The position numbers and the translations under genes were made by a program. Positions 1 to 12,000 of a stretch of DNA of 64,000 bases are shown here, piece by piece; the first letter of the stretch is position 1; each line of letters opens with the position of its first letter. Where the stretch lies: assembly GCF_000182565.1 (NCBI RefSeq), contig NW_015971548.1, forward strand, positions 210,212-274,211. The letters run 5' to 3'. The notes under the pieces are model-generated. The model was not told the origin of the DNA. It saw only the letters and a program-made list of their open reading frames with translations, and made no database searches. Source of the DNA: Spizellomyces punctatus DAOM BR117. Its lineage: Eukaryota; Chytridiomycota; Chytridiomycetes; Spizellomycetales; Spizellomycetaceae.

Positions 1-100
1 TTGTACCACAGGAAATGCAATTGCTTCTAAACTGAACGCTGCAAAGGAGTTACCTAAAACCACACAGAGCCGACACTCGTGTCACTATAGAATATGCTAT

Positions 101-2272
101 CTATCCAGACTCCAGAGCAACCACAGGCTCCACCCCCTTGTAAAACGGACCTTCTCGTACATATCGTTGGAATCGACCGATAATGTTTGCATCAAGTATC
201 TCATTCGCATTAGGATTGGAACATATCGCTTGCACCACGCTGTACTTCCATTCCTTTGAGAGCAAGTGAACAATTTGGTCAGCTGCAAACTCTGACGCAC
301 GGTGACACCGAACACACCTTGCCAGTCACTGATGGCTCAATCTGCCGGTCCATTAAAAACGATACAAAATCATAGCTGTAGTTGATTTCACGCAGACCCC
401 AGTCATGCATCGCCATGCCTTTGAAAATTGCATATGCAGCTACTCGGTTCTCTTCAAATGCTGCCTTTGCGTAACGCATCAGATTTTGCAATGGGTTTGC
501 TTCTCCTGCAGTGCCAATCATGCAAAGAGCATTGAGTGGTTGGTAGCAGACGACAAGTTCAGTTTCAATAGCATACCTGCAATGCCCAGGAATATTCGAT
601 GTGTGATTGCAGATAAACCAGCACCGGAGCTTGATTTCACACCAATCAAGCAAGAGGCAGACTGTAATCCTGTTATTTTCAGGTCCCCCGTGGTAGAGTT
701 GATTTGGTCAATAAAATCATTCAGCAGAGTTTTCTGCTCGTCAAGTGCCACCAGCCCTTCAGCACTCGATCCAATGTTTCCAATTGCGAGGATTACGGGC
801 TCCTATTGCGCGCAAGCCTAAATGTTATTACCATGTCCCCTTCAGTATCCCGCAACGCGGCAGCGTCATACCGCCAGTTCTTTTCGATCACTGTTGAGCT
901 GCCGGTCGAACAAATCCAAAATCCCCAACGATGAATGCATGGCGACGAAATCGGCGGGCTGATACATGGGATAGAGCACTAAGGATTCTGAGGCGCTGGC
1001 TTTTGCTATAAAATTATGCTCGTACCTTGGTTGCAGCGACATGACCAAAGAACTTGATGATGGCAGATTTGACAAGAATGTCGTCAATGTCCCCGGCGTC
1101 GGTTTCAAGTATGCCAGCGAGTTGCACGAGTACGTTTGCATTGTGTAGAAAGCGGTTTCCGCATTCACTTTCCGACAGCTGATCGTTCACCTTATTCAGC
1201 GAACTAAGAGAGGAATGCAGCAACGCCATGATTTATGACCTTGGTAAATATTTGCACCGCATTCAATCGAGACAGCACATCATCAGAGTGCAGTTCTTCT
1301 GTCATTGACTTCAAAAGATCGGAACTTTGGAATTGATGCAGCACCTCATCGGATATTGTGCATATTCGCATCGCGAGGTCATACACTCTAAACTTTACGG
1401 TTTCGCTTTCCGCAAGAAGCTGGTTAAGGATTGACAGAGCGTCGTCCCCAAGAATAGCTTGGAGGCCCGTCTCCGAATGAGCAATCTGCAGGTCATTACA
1501 AGCACATGAGATCCAATACGGTAGAAGCTAAGCATCACACGAGTATCACCTTGAAGAGAAGGTTTTCCACCCGTAGGGCCACATCAACATCAGGAAAAGC
1601 AAGACTCTCCAAAACAGGAACGAAGAACGGGGATTGGATCTATCTATCTCGTCAGCAAACCTGGTTCCGCCCAACTCCGGCTTATGCATAAGATGTACGC
1701 ACCAACATGTTAATCGTAGCATCTGCGTCTGTAGCCTTCTCTAATGCCGATAAGGCTAAATGTCGCAATGGTCCGCGTGGATCATCAAGGCCCGCAATGA
1801 TGAGTTGCTAGTGCGGGGTGAGAGACCTCGCTCACCAACAGATATTTGCCGCTGCACCATGTCCTACTTACCCCAAATCTACTTTGTATTTCTTGATAAG
1901 AAAGTGGTTGTAGTAATCGTTGTATGATTTTGGCAATGTTTCTTTGGACGGAATCATCCATATGCGAGAGAGGAAGGAGGGCTATAAATGGTTCTGGAGA
2001 AAGGTCGTATCTTGCTATCAAGTCCCGAGCGTTGTCTCCAGACACCCCTATATGGCCATGTATGAGATATAGTAGTGGCGGTGATCTCCCAACCTCAGTG
2101 ATCTCCAACCTTCCAAAGCAAGGGCAATTGTTGTTAAAGCAGTGGCGAGTCTCTGCATATCGGGCGTATTTGGGACTGCTCGAACAATAGCAATGGCCTC
2201 TGATAGTACGGCATCCTGTAAATTACTGTTGTTAATACCGGTGCTGGTCGAATGTGGCATTGTGGTAGGCAT
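101..2272 (-). CDS. PSMD5: PSMD5/S5b-like 26S proteasome assembly chaperone
   Basis: PSMD5 (yeast Hsm3) is a HEAT-like repeat chaperone that helps assemble the proteasome base ATPase ring. The last exon reads in frame from about 315 to the TAG at 101-103. It gives EFAADQIVHLLSKEW, then a tail ending YVREGPFYKGVEPVVALESG, matching the R-x-EGP-Y/F-Y tail of PSMD5. Upstream pieces such as ALLPLSHMDDSVQRNIAKII and AYAIFKGMAMHDWG fit the family's helical repeats. The first ATG is at 2272 (MPTTMPHSTSTGINNS). Several introns interrupt the gene. Between about 2140 and 2108 the reading frame shifts inside a near-duplicated GTTGGAGATCA segment with no convincing intron, so an indel or an unusual splice is needed. 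An ATTGG (inverted CCAAT) motif lies near 2390. Family identity is fairly secure; exact exons are not. Confidence 0.75.
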
Positions 2273-2436
2273 AGGTATGGCAATGTCGTACGCGTATTCA
2301 ATTGGGATCTGCGATTACTCACCAGAGATCTCGTGACCGGATTCAGCTGTAAGTCATGTGACATGTGTTGTGATTCACCCTACCTCTGATTGGCTGCACG
2401 TTTTTTTCGCGTATGGCGCAGTCGGCCCAGCGCGTC

Positions 2437-2444
2437 TATAAAAG
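2437..2444 (+). promoter_or_regulatory. TATA box of a plus-strand unit
   Basis: TATAAAAG in a GC-rich setting. About 60 bp downstream is a splice-donor-like GTTGGTAAG at 2503-2511, with no ATG between. This looks like a Pol II core promoter with a short noncoding first exon. It may drive the broken coding-like frame at 3255-3680, with the tandem repeat lying in the intron. Inference from motifs only. Confidence 0.5.
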
Positions 2445-2511
2445 CCGCGCCCAGCTCGCGTTTCCTCTGCTTTCCATCCCAGTCAAGCGCGCTAGTGTCC
2501 CGTTGGTAAGA

Positions 2512-3215
2512 TCTTTTACGGCCTTCTGGAGCGGCGGTGTCGTGCTGGAATGCCTCTAGTTGTCCTGCTGGAGCGGCTCTTTTGCCGTGCTGGAGGGACT
2601 TTGGTCTTTTGTTCTGCTTGGGGCGGCTCGTGTGTTAAGAGCTGTCCCGGAAGAACTTCTGGCATTCTGGAGCGACAGTGTCGTGCTGGAGGGACTAGGT
2701 TTTTGTGTTTCTGGCTTTCTGGAGCGTCACTTCATCCTGTTTGAGCGACTGTATCGTGCTGGTAGGCCTCTAGTTGTCCTGCTGGAGCGACTACTTGGTC
2801 GTGCTGGAGGGACTTTGGTTTTATGCTCTTTCTGGCCTGTGGAGCGATACAGTCGTGAGGGATGAAGCCGTGCTGGAAGCTATGTTGTCCTGCTGGAGCG
2901 GCTACTTTGCCGTGCTGGAGGGACTAGGCTGTTTTTCTTCTTTTTTCTGGCTTTCTGGAGCGTCACTTCGTCCTGTTTGAGCGATTGTATCGTGCTGGAA
3001 GGCCTCTATTTATCCTGCTGGAGCGACTACTTGGTCGTGCTGGAGGGATTTTGGTTTTCTGTTCTGCTGGAGCGGCGTTGCCGTTCTCGCTGGACCTTTC
3101 TGGTCTGTGGAGCGATACAGTCGTGAGGGGTGAAGCCGTGCTGGAAGCTACGTTGTCCTGCTGGAGCGGCTACTTGGCCGTGCTGGAGGGGCTAGGCTGT
3201 TTTTTCTTTTGGCTC
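2512..3215 (+). repeat. Higher-order tandem repeat built on CTGGAGCG and CGTGCTGGAGG
   Basis: About 700 bp made of degenerate 20-45 bp modules containing CCTGCTGGAGCG, CGTGCTGGAGGGACT and GGCCTCTAGTTGTCC. A longer composite unit repeats at about 236 bp: the module CCTGCTGGAGCGACTACTTG starts near 2778 and again near 3014. Both copies are followed by GTGGAGCGATACAGTCGTGAGG and a GAAGCCGTGCTGGAAGCTA block. Short ORFs inside it (Leu/Glu/Arg/Gly-rich) only reflect the repeat. The array is bracketed by a donor-like GTAAGA near 2507 and an acceptor-like GGCATCAG near 3248-3255, so it may be intronic. No transposon ORF or terminal repeat was seen. Confidence 0.85.
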
Positions 3216-3254
3216 CCATAGGACACTTTCGATCCACATTTTATTTTGGCATCA

Positions 3255-3680
3255 GTCTTCGGGAAACCGAAGCGGGCTAATGGGCCTATGGTGCGTCCCC
3301 AGCCGCACGACTGCTTTTGCAAGAACACAGAGGGGCCTGTTGTCGAGTATCGTTTTGTTTGAAAGAAATATTGGATAGTGTACAATAATGATTACCATTT
3401 CACCAAAGAGTATCTGGAATTCTTTCGCTCAGTCGCCGAGTGCAAGCGCCATAGCACTATGTTATACAATCTCTGGCGCAAAATCAAAGTCTCACATTGG
3501 TTGTGTTTTATAGTAATATGATTTTCAGCACTGCCTTCTGAGGTGGCGGTTCCCAAGCTGACTGTTTTCTTTGAAGCAGCCAAGGATAAGAATGTGCGCA
3601 TGAAAGAAACCGTTGGATTCCAAGACTTACCCCAGTCATCTACTCGACTGCTTCCGCGTTTCTACAAATGTGTTATGTAG
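3255..3680 (+). pseudogene. Coding-like frame with two in-frame TGA codons
   Basis: One frame, with an ATG at 3288, reads like real protein for about 130 codons. It includes HDCFCKNTEGPVVEYRF, then YHFTKEYLEFFRSVAECKRH, then EVAVPKLTVFFEAAKDKN, and it ends at TAG 3678-3680. It is interrupted by TGA at 3360-3362 and by a second TGA just before the segment starting FSALPSEV. No clean GT-AG introns remove the stops while keeping frame. It could be a decayed gene, very small or nonstandard introns, or chance. No family recognised. It lies just downstream of the TATA box and tandem repeat. Confidence 0.3.
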
Positions 3681-4256
3681 ACACATTCGGTAGGTCAACC
3701 CGTACTGCAAAAGCAAATGACACCCGGATGCATGCAATATACGGCGTGGAAGCACAGTTGTGTTGGAAACCGCGAATTGCTCAAAATAGATTAAAGGCAA
3801 AGTTTAGGCGATTCTTCCAAAACTTGGAGAGCTTTCGACCACTTCTTGGAGATGACATTAACATCTGGATGTCAATGCATGCGGTTGACGCAAATTCGTC
3901 CCCAGCGATGAATGATCCAATTTCTTGAAAGAATGGAAACTATTGGGTAGTAGTTTTGCTTTTTCGACCAAATGCTGTACTAAAAATGCACATGTATAAT
4001 AGTCGGTTTTACAGTCCGCTGTTCGATTTTCATGTTCTCTATTCGCAGAGCAACTCTACGGGGCATCCAGTACTGCGCAATCTGGACAACAAAGCAAATG
4101 AAAGGACGCTAACCTTGCAGCCATGAACGTTCCAGGAAGTTAGCTAAAAGAGTAAGCACATGAGCTCTCGCCTAAAATCTCGTGATCGTATTGCTTACGT
4201 CCGCGTCAATTTGACTTCCGCTATCCGTGATACTGACGACCTACTTTGCTAGAGAA
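3681..4256. other. Intergenic, nothing firmly supported
   Basis: AT-richer spacer before the LRR gene. A short plus-strand ORF around 3668-3928 has no recognisable features. Another short ORF from ATG 4160 stops at 4250-4252, just before the chosen LRR start, and could be an upstream ORF. Confidence 0.4.
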
Positions 4257-6644
4257 ATGCTTCAAGAATATATTAGCGCATCAGAAGCATTATGGGCTAT
4301 TTTAGATGAAACTACAGGGATTCGCCCGATTGTGCACAAACATGAAATCACGGAAGTGCCCCAGGAACGAACCTCGCCTGGCAAAACCTCCACTTCAAAA
4401 TCATCCAGCAGTATCAAACCTTTGAATATTGTAGAGTGTGGACATGACTGTCATACTACCTACCTCGATGGACATCTACCGCCTCTACCAGGTTCAGACC
4501 CTGGAAAGAAGCATCTGCCAAAAACCGAGCACAAGATGAATTGGAATAAATCGCATCATAAGGCACAGCTTGTATTGTCGGACGTATCGGATGAGGAAGA
4601 AGAGGGAATATTCTTAGATCCAGAAGTAGATCCCTGGGCTGAAGGTGAGGACGTGATAGTAAAGCGTAGACTTGGTCGACACATCAACTGAGACGCTCAT
4701 AGTTTGCAAACGAATATCTAGCGGATCTTTCGTGGAGTGACGAGGCGCCGACTCTTAAGAAACTTTACATGTCGCAGCGGCAGTGGCCACGCAAGAAGAG
4801 AACAGCATCGCAAATGGACTTCAGTAAAGAGTCCATACTAGGATATTTCCGCACATTACGATTGCATGATAGGAAGATAGGATACATTGACAGGGACATC
4901 ATGAAGATGCGAAATTTGGAGGAGTTGAGTTTAACTGGAAATTGGATCGATCATGTAAATAGTCTCCCGACAAGGTTACAAATACTGCATCTGAATGCTA
5001 ACCGGTGAGCAAGCAAAGCAGAACCTGAAAACACGTCTCCGTTAATTAACTCACATGCATGTTGCAAAGACTGTCAAAGTGCCCGAATGTCTCGGCCCTT
5101 CAGCAATTGGTCCACCTTGGTATTGGGTATAACTCTATTGCCAGTTTTTTGGATGTTGAACTTCGCCCCGAGTCACCGCCCAAATCGTCTTCTGCAAACC
5201 CACGTCCCAGAAAACTTTCGCCTTTGTCTGGTTCAAAACCCAGTACAACTTTGGGTTGGTTGCCACCGAGCTTGAAGTCATTAGACGCCAGCTGGAATGC
5301 TATATCCGATTTAAACGAGACACTTGAAGTTCTTGAGCAACTACCCTCGCTAAAGATTCTGGCACTTACGGTAAGCGCGAATTGCACCAGGCGTGCAACA
5401 GCGAGACATGGATTGCGATTAATGTCTTTACCTTTTCAAGGGAAATCCAGCTTTTCTTCTTCCCAAATATCGAGCGTCCGCAATTTCGCGCCTTCCAGGG
5501 CTTGTTTCATTAGATGATACATGGGTGACCGCCGAAGAGAGGACCACGTCGCTTAGGATAGTTCGGGAGGACGCACGCGACGAAGGTATTGCATTATGAT
5601 TCCAGTGGACTGAACAAAGGGTACTAAACTTTACCCACACAGTGTGTATATCATTCGGTATTCATACTCTTACCGGGTTCTCTATACCGGAATCGGTTAT
5701 ACCCGAGGATCCAAAGCAGCCACTGGACGAGTACACTTTCCAGCTACGAATTGTACTTGAAAGGTTCAATGGCTATGCGATATCCACCCCCGCTGTATCC
5801 CCCCCGCAGCGTGTCCACCAGCCACCAGATAAGCCGCATAAATCCGGTAAGGGGAAAGGTGGAGACGTGCAACCACCCGAGCCGGAAGTTCATCTTGTAG
5901 ACTTTGCCTTCGTGCAAGAGATTGAATTTCCCATCGGAAAGCAGCTTCGGGATGCTCTGTGGGGTACGTGGAGACGCTGCTCTGTTGTTGTTGGGGTCCA
6001 CGGTACACTGCTAACTCCTTGTAGATGGGGTAACTGTCATACTCAGCCGCAATAGAGTTGCCTACGTCAGGAAGGATGACCTCGCACCTGACGAGAACGA
6101 CACCAGTACCCGGCCTGATAGTTCAGCCGCTACCTCTAGACGTCCTTCCCTGTCAGGTAAAAAAGGAGGGAGCCAAGCTGGAAGAAAACCTGCCAAGGCT
6201 GCAAAAGGGAGGAAGGGCGCCAAAGAAGATGAAGCAGGTAATACACTAGAACTGTTAAATGCATTTCGCTTGTACCTGACACCTTCTCCATCTTTCGAAG
6301 CGAACTGGAGGCCAGTAATAGCCGAGAGAACTGACATTGGTCTTTGCCGTGTGTCCACGAAACCCTTTCTCGATGGAGAGGTGAGTGGACGAACACTGCC
6401 TATCCAATATGCTACTAACTGAGCGTCCTCTCCTTTCAAGAACGTCATTGAACAGGAGTGCGATCTAACGATTCCGGTGAAAGACTCCCATTCTCCTACA
6501 TCGTCCACCGTTGTGGGAACAGTACATCTATCGTTCCGCTTGAATCCGCTGACGGAGGAGAGGGCAGGCGGCCCAAGTGATGAAAACGATGCGCCTGACG
6601 GAGTACGCTTAGGTCATGGCCATGAGAGTACTGAAGAAGAATAG
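4257..6644 (+). CDS. Leucine-rich-repeat protein, LRRC43-like
   Basis: Start ATG 4257 opens MLQEYISASEALWAILDETTG. An acidic stretch (SDVSDEEEEGIFLDPEVDPW) follows, then LRRs from about 4830: LRLHDRKIGYID, LEELSLTGNWID, LQILHLNANR, LVHLGIGYNSIAS and LKSLDASWNAISDL. After an intron near 5369-5437 comes a typical C-cap, GNPAFLLPKYRASAISRLPG, then LVSLDDTWVTAEE. A beta-rich C-terminal region follows, with a Ser/Lys/Gly-rich linker, ending HESTEEE at TAG 6642-6644. Order and length resemble LRRC43, a protein of motile cilia. If right, this would act in the zoospore flagellum. The LRR class is certain; the LRRC43 assignment is from memory of the architecture. Confidence 0.6.
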
Positions 6645-6919
6645 ATGTCTAAATCTCTTGATTCAAAATCTGTGGCAGGAACTGCATAGACCGGTATATT
6701 CTCTGTAAGGCCAGCCAAACTATTGTCGACGGGATTATATGTATCCCTCTACCTAATGTACTTAATCGGATGCACAACTTCGTCTGGCTGCACCATATCA
6801 GCTATCCTTACTTTCCTATCAATCTACATTCTAGCTGTCCCTAGTGCAGAGGTGCTCCTATGTACGGCACTTGTGGACGCACACTGCCATAGTCTGCGGG
6901 CATCGCGCACCAACGCCCC

Positions 6920-8466
6920 TCATCCACGAACCCCCCACTCTTTGCGTGCCCTATGTTTGGCATTCGCTATAGCTCGCTCGTCTTTCATAAAATGCTGCAC
7001 AATCAATGATGCAGCCACAAACATTTCGGTTGGCAAAACGCACGACAGCCTTGAACCGGAGCTTTTCTTTTGATTGCGCCTAGAAGATGTTCGCGGTCTA
7101 TCGATAGAGTCTAAATTTCCAGCAGTCAAAGAGACATCTACCCGGAGCTCCCATTTTTCTGGGAAGGACGGTACGGAAGGCAGTTTTTCAGAACAATGTA
7201 CATTCGAAGTGGGTGCAGTTCGAAGGGACCTCCGTGCCAGATTCGATTGCTCTCGATCATGCCGTGAAGTTTGCGGAGTAGAAGGGGCAGATTTCGGGTG
7301 AGGTGAGACTGAACACTCAGTCTGAAGAGCAAATGTGCCAACGTTGCGAGACGAACCAGCGTCTTGAAACCGGAAAGACTGACCAAACAAGTCTCCTAAA
7401 AGGGCAGGAGATTTTTTAAAAAGTATGCGGCCAGGTCAAATGCATTGCAGACTCACCGATCATCACAACGGTGCCTGCTCTGCACTTCAGGCTTAACCTG
7501 GGAGACCAAGCATTGGCAGAGATCCTGTCAATCATTCCACGTAAGATCCACCCAGCCCCTCCACACGCTGTTGCCAGACCTCGTCCATAGAGATCGTAAT
7601 TCATTCCACAACACTATGCATTGAAAGAATTACTTGTACCCGTGCTCGAAGGTTACCGAGATTCTTTGTTCACTTACCCCAGGACGCTGTGCGATCTTCC
7701 AAACGGCTCGTCCATTGACATCATGTAGGAACAGGCTACATAACTGGGCCGTACGCCTTTTTTGAACCGCATATATAAGGTGACCATCCCCTGCGGCTCT
7801 GATATCTCCACCTTTATTCAAGCAAAGAAATTGGTCAAGATTGACAATGTTTTCTTGCGGACATTGTAACTTACCGCAGCCGAATATTCTTCCAGTTATT
7901 GAGAATATTAATTCTCGATGAATGTTATCAAGATGTATTGGTGGCATTTTGTGCAGACCACTATGATCCTGGTACCCGCCAGCGTGTAAACTATCTTTTC
8001 TTCTTGCGACTGAGGACTCTGGCACCGTTCCCTGCAAATGAGGCATTGTCTCGCCCGTGTGGCCGTGTTTCCTGTATTGTGGTGATGGATGATATAGATA
8101 CGTTGTGGTGGATGGTTTTTTGATGTCATCGTCGGGTGTGTGAGACCCATGGGGAAGTTGATATCGCACACTTTTTCTCGGCTTTCCAATCCCTATTATG
8201 GCAGGCATCTTCGGGGTTCCTATTGACTTCCCAGTCGGTTGTGAAGTACTCTGAGAGTGCCTTGCAGCATCTTCTTCATGATGAAGTATCGGAGGCATTC
8301 GGGCGTCATCCATTTTACGTGACCTCACTTCTCCATTTGAAGGAATGCTCAGCGTTCCCAGCGATCCTACTATTTTCGGCATTTTGAGACCTTGCAGTCC
8401 GCTGCTTCTGTGTGCCATTCTTGAGCGGAGGTCGGCCGCCGGCAACGTTTGCAGAGTGGTAGCCAT
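6920..8466 (-). CDS. Unrecognised protein with repeated M-P-x-I motifs
   Basis: ATG 8466 opens MATTLQTLPAADLRSRMAHR. The first ~200 residues are basic and Ser/His/Pro-rich. They carry four spaced copies of a short motif: KMPKIVG, RMPPILH, KMPAIIG and KMPPIHL. A folded-looking part follows (GHLIYAVQKRRTAQLCSLFL, NGRAVWKIAQRPG). An exon from 7613 reads CCGMNYDLYGRGLATACGGA and continues to VVMIG (donor GTGAGT 7456-7451). The last exon, 7395-6920, is Ser/Arg-rich with a hydrophobic FVAASLIVQHF. A candidate first intron (donor at 7874) is in frame if about 78 bp and so may be retained. I do not recognise the family; a GGAG pattern is too short to claim a Fringe-type enzyme. Confidence 0.6.
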
Positions 8467-9000
8467 GTTCGAAAGGAGTGGCAGTGGTGACGGGAAGGTG
8501 AGCGAGAGCAAGGAAATTGAGCCAGTGCCACTAGCTGAACGGGGGCACTCTCTCTTTGGAAATTACCACTGCCGTTCGTCTGGCCCCCGGGCACCTTAGA
8601 TACTCATTTTCTTACTTATTAATATTGAATGAAGGATGCGGTAGGGTATTCTTGCTTTAATTTAACTAGATCTAAAAATCTCCGATTTATCAATACCGGA
8701 TAAAGCTATCGGACATTTCTTTCACCATTATGATATCTACATATGCGTTCCTGTATCTTACAGCCAAGGAAGATGCCTATGTAGTGAGAAACATCTGCAA
8801 ACGCAATCCTCAATATATGTCGATGCCGTTAATCTGGCACCGCTTCAAATGCTAGCCGTATGCCATTTTTATTATGATACAACGGCAACCCAGAGCATCG
8901 GCTTTAAAGAAATCAAGCGCAATATACGGACAGGTCATTCAAAAACATTTGCCAGCAAAAGCTTCCTATTGACATTCGGTACACATCTTTGAAATACTGC
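8467..9000. other. Spacer with promoter of the M-P-x-I gene
   Basis: AT-rich spacer between two minus-strand genes. It must contain the 5' region of the downstream gene and the 3' end of the Rho GEF. No RNA gene or repeat seen. Confidence 0.4.
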
Positions 9001-12000
9001 CTATGTATCTGCTACCCCACTTTCCGTATTATTCTCGCCATTTGGCGGCGTCCAGCTTGTCTCTTGGGTTATGACATTGAAATAGTATATCTGCTCATCT
9101 CCGCGGTCTACTTTTCGCCAGTCGGGATACCCTTCCACTGACTCTACTCCGGAAAGTTCCGTTTCATCTCCCGAGTCTACGTCCTCACCCTCATCTGGAA
9201 CTTCCTCTGCATTTTCCGAATCTTCTGGAAACGGTTTGCCAGTCTCTGGGTCGAGAATGATGTAGTTCTCCGGTAGTCGCCACATCGCTTCCTTTGTATC
9301 CGTGTTGCTGTGTTTGAAAATTGCGGACAGCGTCAGAAGCCATAAACAGAGCTCATATGGTGCTGACAGTTTGCTTACTAGTAGTAAGTCGTTCCCATAG
9401 CAGATGTAGCTTTCTTCCATATTTGGCCGCCAATATCCACCATATCAGGCTCCACATATCCTCCCATGTCCTAGACAAAGGCAAAGGCATTCAATCATCA
9501 TTCAATGAGGAGTGGGTGACATCATTGCCGCCTTACCGTTTCTGAATAGCCAGCATTTGGTCCAACATCTATTGAACCCTGCTACATTTTGAGCAATGTC
9601 AGAAAAATGTCGGACTCAGATTTTCCAATCACATAACTTACACTCAGATTCGCAAAGTCTACGTCTTTTCTTCGCAGCGTACCCTGAGAGAGGAAGATTG
9701 TAAATGTAATTTGCTTCCTGCCACATAAACAATGCTCGACGTACCCATCCTTTGAGCGTCCCTCTCAATGATCCGCCTACTCCGAGTGTGCTTCCTGCTC
9801 GCGATACTGGTCGCCTACCACCCATTCCCATGGACCAACTGCTAGGACGCACACTCCCTCGATCTGAGTCGTCCTGTGCGGAATTGAACTGGTGGGCGAG
9901 GAAGGCACCCGTTGACATGCGTTTGTTGATGTTGTCTGCTTTTCGTGACTCTTCTGCTGCAACCTTTATGGCAGTGTTGAAAGCATCGATCCACTTTTGA
10001 CGGTCATCCTCCGATGCTGCAGCGAAAATCAAGTCTTTTCGATCTGCTGTTCCAGTTATTTGAAAGCCGTGCTTCATCCCCTTCGGTACCCCCTCTGCAA
10101 ATATGTGTATCAGCCAGGTAACGAACGTGGCTCAACAGCTTTTCGAGACCCACCTCCTTTCGCATCAACCTTGAGTGCCAGGTCTGCAACGTCATACACC
10201 GACTCTAGAACATAGCGCCCGCCCTTGAGAGGAGTGCAAACAAGCAGAACGTCCGTGAAGAGAAGTGCATATCTCTCTCTCGGTTTGCCATTGACAGCTC
10301 GTGCCAACGGTCCATCACGCACATGCTTCTTGTCCTGCAGCCCGAGAGGCTATAAAAGCATTTTGGCATCCAGGTTAGAACCGATAGGACACTGACAGCA
10401 ACCTCGACTGTCCGCTTACCGTTGGTGAGTCAATTCGTCCTTGCAAGGCTGCAATCCTTTCGCGTTCGCCCAACTGTCTGGTGTACTCGTTTACAAGTGC
10501 TACGACGCTTTCGATCTTTGTCATAGCGAGATTAAGCGAGATTGTGTCTTTGCTGAGCTTGTCTGTGTGCTTTTGCAGCTCCTATAAACAGCACCAGTTG
10601 GTAAGTATCGGAAATAAATCCTAACATTATGAACACTGTCTGTACCCGAATGAGCAGAGGATACCTTTCGACAAAGAATAATTAGCGTTATGGTGTAAGC
10701 AAGCACCGTCATAATATACTTACTTGCATATCCGCTGCACAGGTTTAATCTGGTGATTCATAGACCGTTAGTTGCTTCACCTCTAAGCAAGCACTACGGC
10801 GATTCAAGTCTCATACCAGAAATGATTCGAGACTCAACCCTCGCCCCTCTTGACTGTTCATCATAGTCTGAATTAGAGAGGATATTAAAATCGGTGTTCT
10901 AACAATGCTGCAAGATCGGATCTTTCATACCTCCAACTTTTCTTTCAAATCTGGTCGGGCTTGTAGTTTGTGGACGAGTTTCATAGCTTCAGGATAATTG
11001 CCGCAATATATTGTGTACACTTTGAAGGACTAGAAGTTTGTTGCAACATATTGATAATCATGAGGAGAATGCTAAATATCCTCATTTGTTTACCTCTGAT
11101 ACATCAACGATTGCATCTCCAACTTCTGGAATGAACGGATCAGTGTCTCGCTTCTCATGCAATCGATCAAGCAGTTGCTGGTGGTTTCGTGTTAGCACAA
11201 AGTTTTTAAGCAAATGCAAGACTTGCAAGTACCTGATTGACTGGGACTAACTGATCGATATTTGAGAAGAGCGCTTGTATTTCTTCCTCAGTGAGCAATT
11301 GTGTTTCTTGTAGCTGCGGTTTGTGGAACTAGGATAGAGTTGGTGGTATTGGTGTAAGCCTCAACATTGGCATAAACAAACATACCGCTAAATACGAAAC
11401 GCTTACATTAATCATTAGAGAAAGATCCCGAACGTAGTCTGCTTCTGTTTCAATAAGCTCGTAAACAGCTGATAGACGCATGAGCTCCGGCTTGGGTAAA
11501 TTTGCCCCTGCCACCTCTGGTGGGAGCTTTGAAAACATCGTCTTTGGTGGGCCTGGTGATGCCGCGGGTGCCGCCGAGTCGATCGACATTCGGGTTTTGG
11601 AGGCATCAACAAAGCTAGGTTCGGAGGCAAGGGAGATAGAACTCTGCGACTTCTGTCTATCGCTGTCGGTAATAACTGACATTGCTCGCCGTGGAATTGG
11701 CATCCCAAAGTCCATCGCCGAAGACGATACTTCCTCATCGATCGTGGCTATTCTCTCTGCAAGCGCTAGATTCCCCACCTTCCCTAAAATATTCTGCTGT
11801 GATGTTTCAAGATCTTTGACGTTTTGCAGTAATCTGCCGATCGTGGAAATGAGTTCATCCGCTAGAGAGTCTGCTTTTTGTATCGCCTCCTTTGCATCTT
11901 CGGTAGCTGATTCTTGCTGTCGGTAAGAGGGGTCTGTTATTCCGCGGATAGTGTGTCGCTAAATTAGGAGGAGAATTCAGATATCGTTCACATTTCATAT

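Noticed and set aside
2512-3221. Leu/Glu/Gly-rich ORFs as a repetitive protein
   Set aside because: Open frames follow from the stop-free repeat unit and exist in several frames; no start context or family.
3220-3400. snRNA, RNase P or SRP RNA suggested by the GNRA hairpin
   Set aside because: No U1, U2, U4, U5, U6, RNase P or SRP signature sequences were found nearby.
7457-7613. Fringe-like glycosyltransferase call from the GGAG pattern
   Set aside because: Only a few residues agree, and no DxD or fold context supports it.
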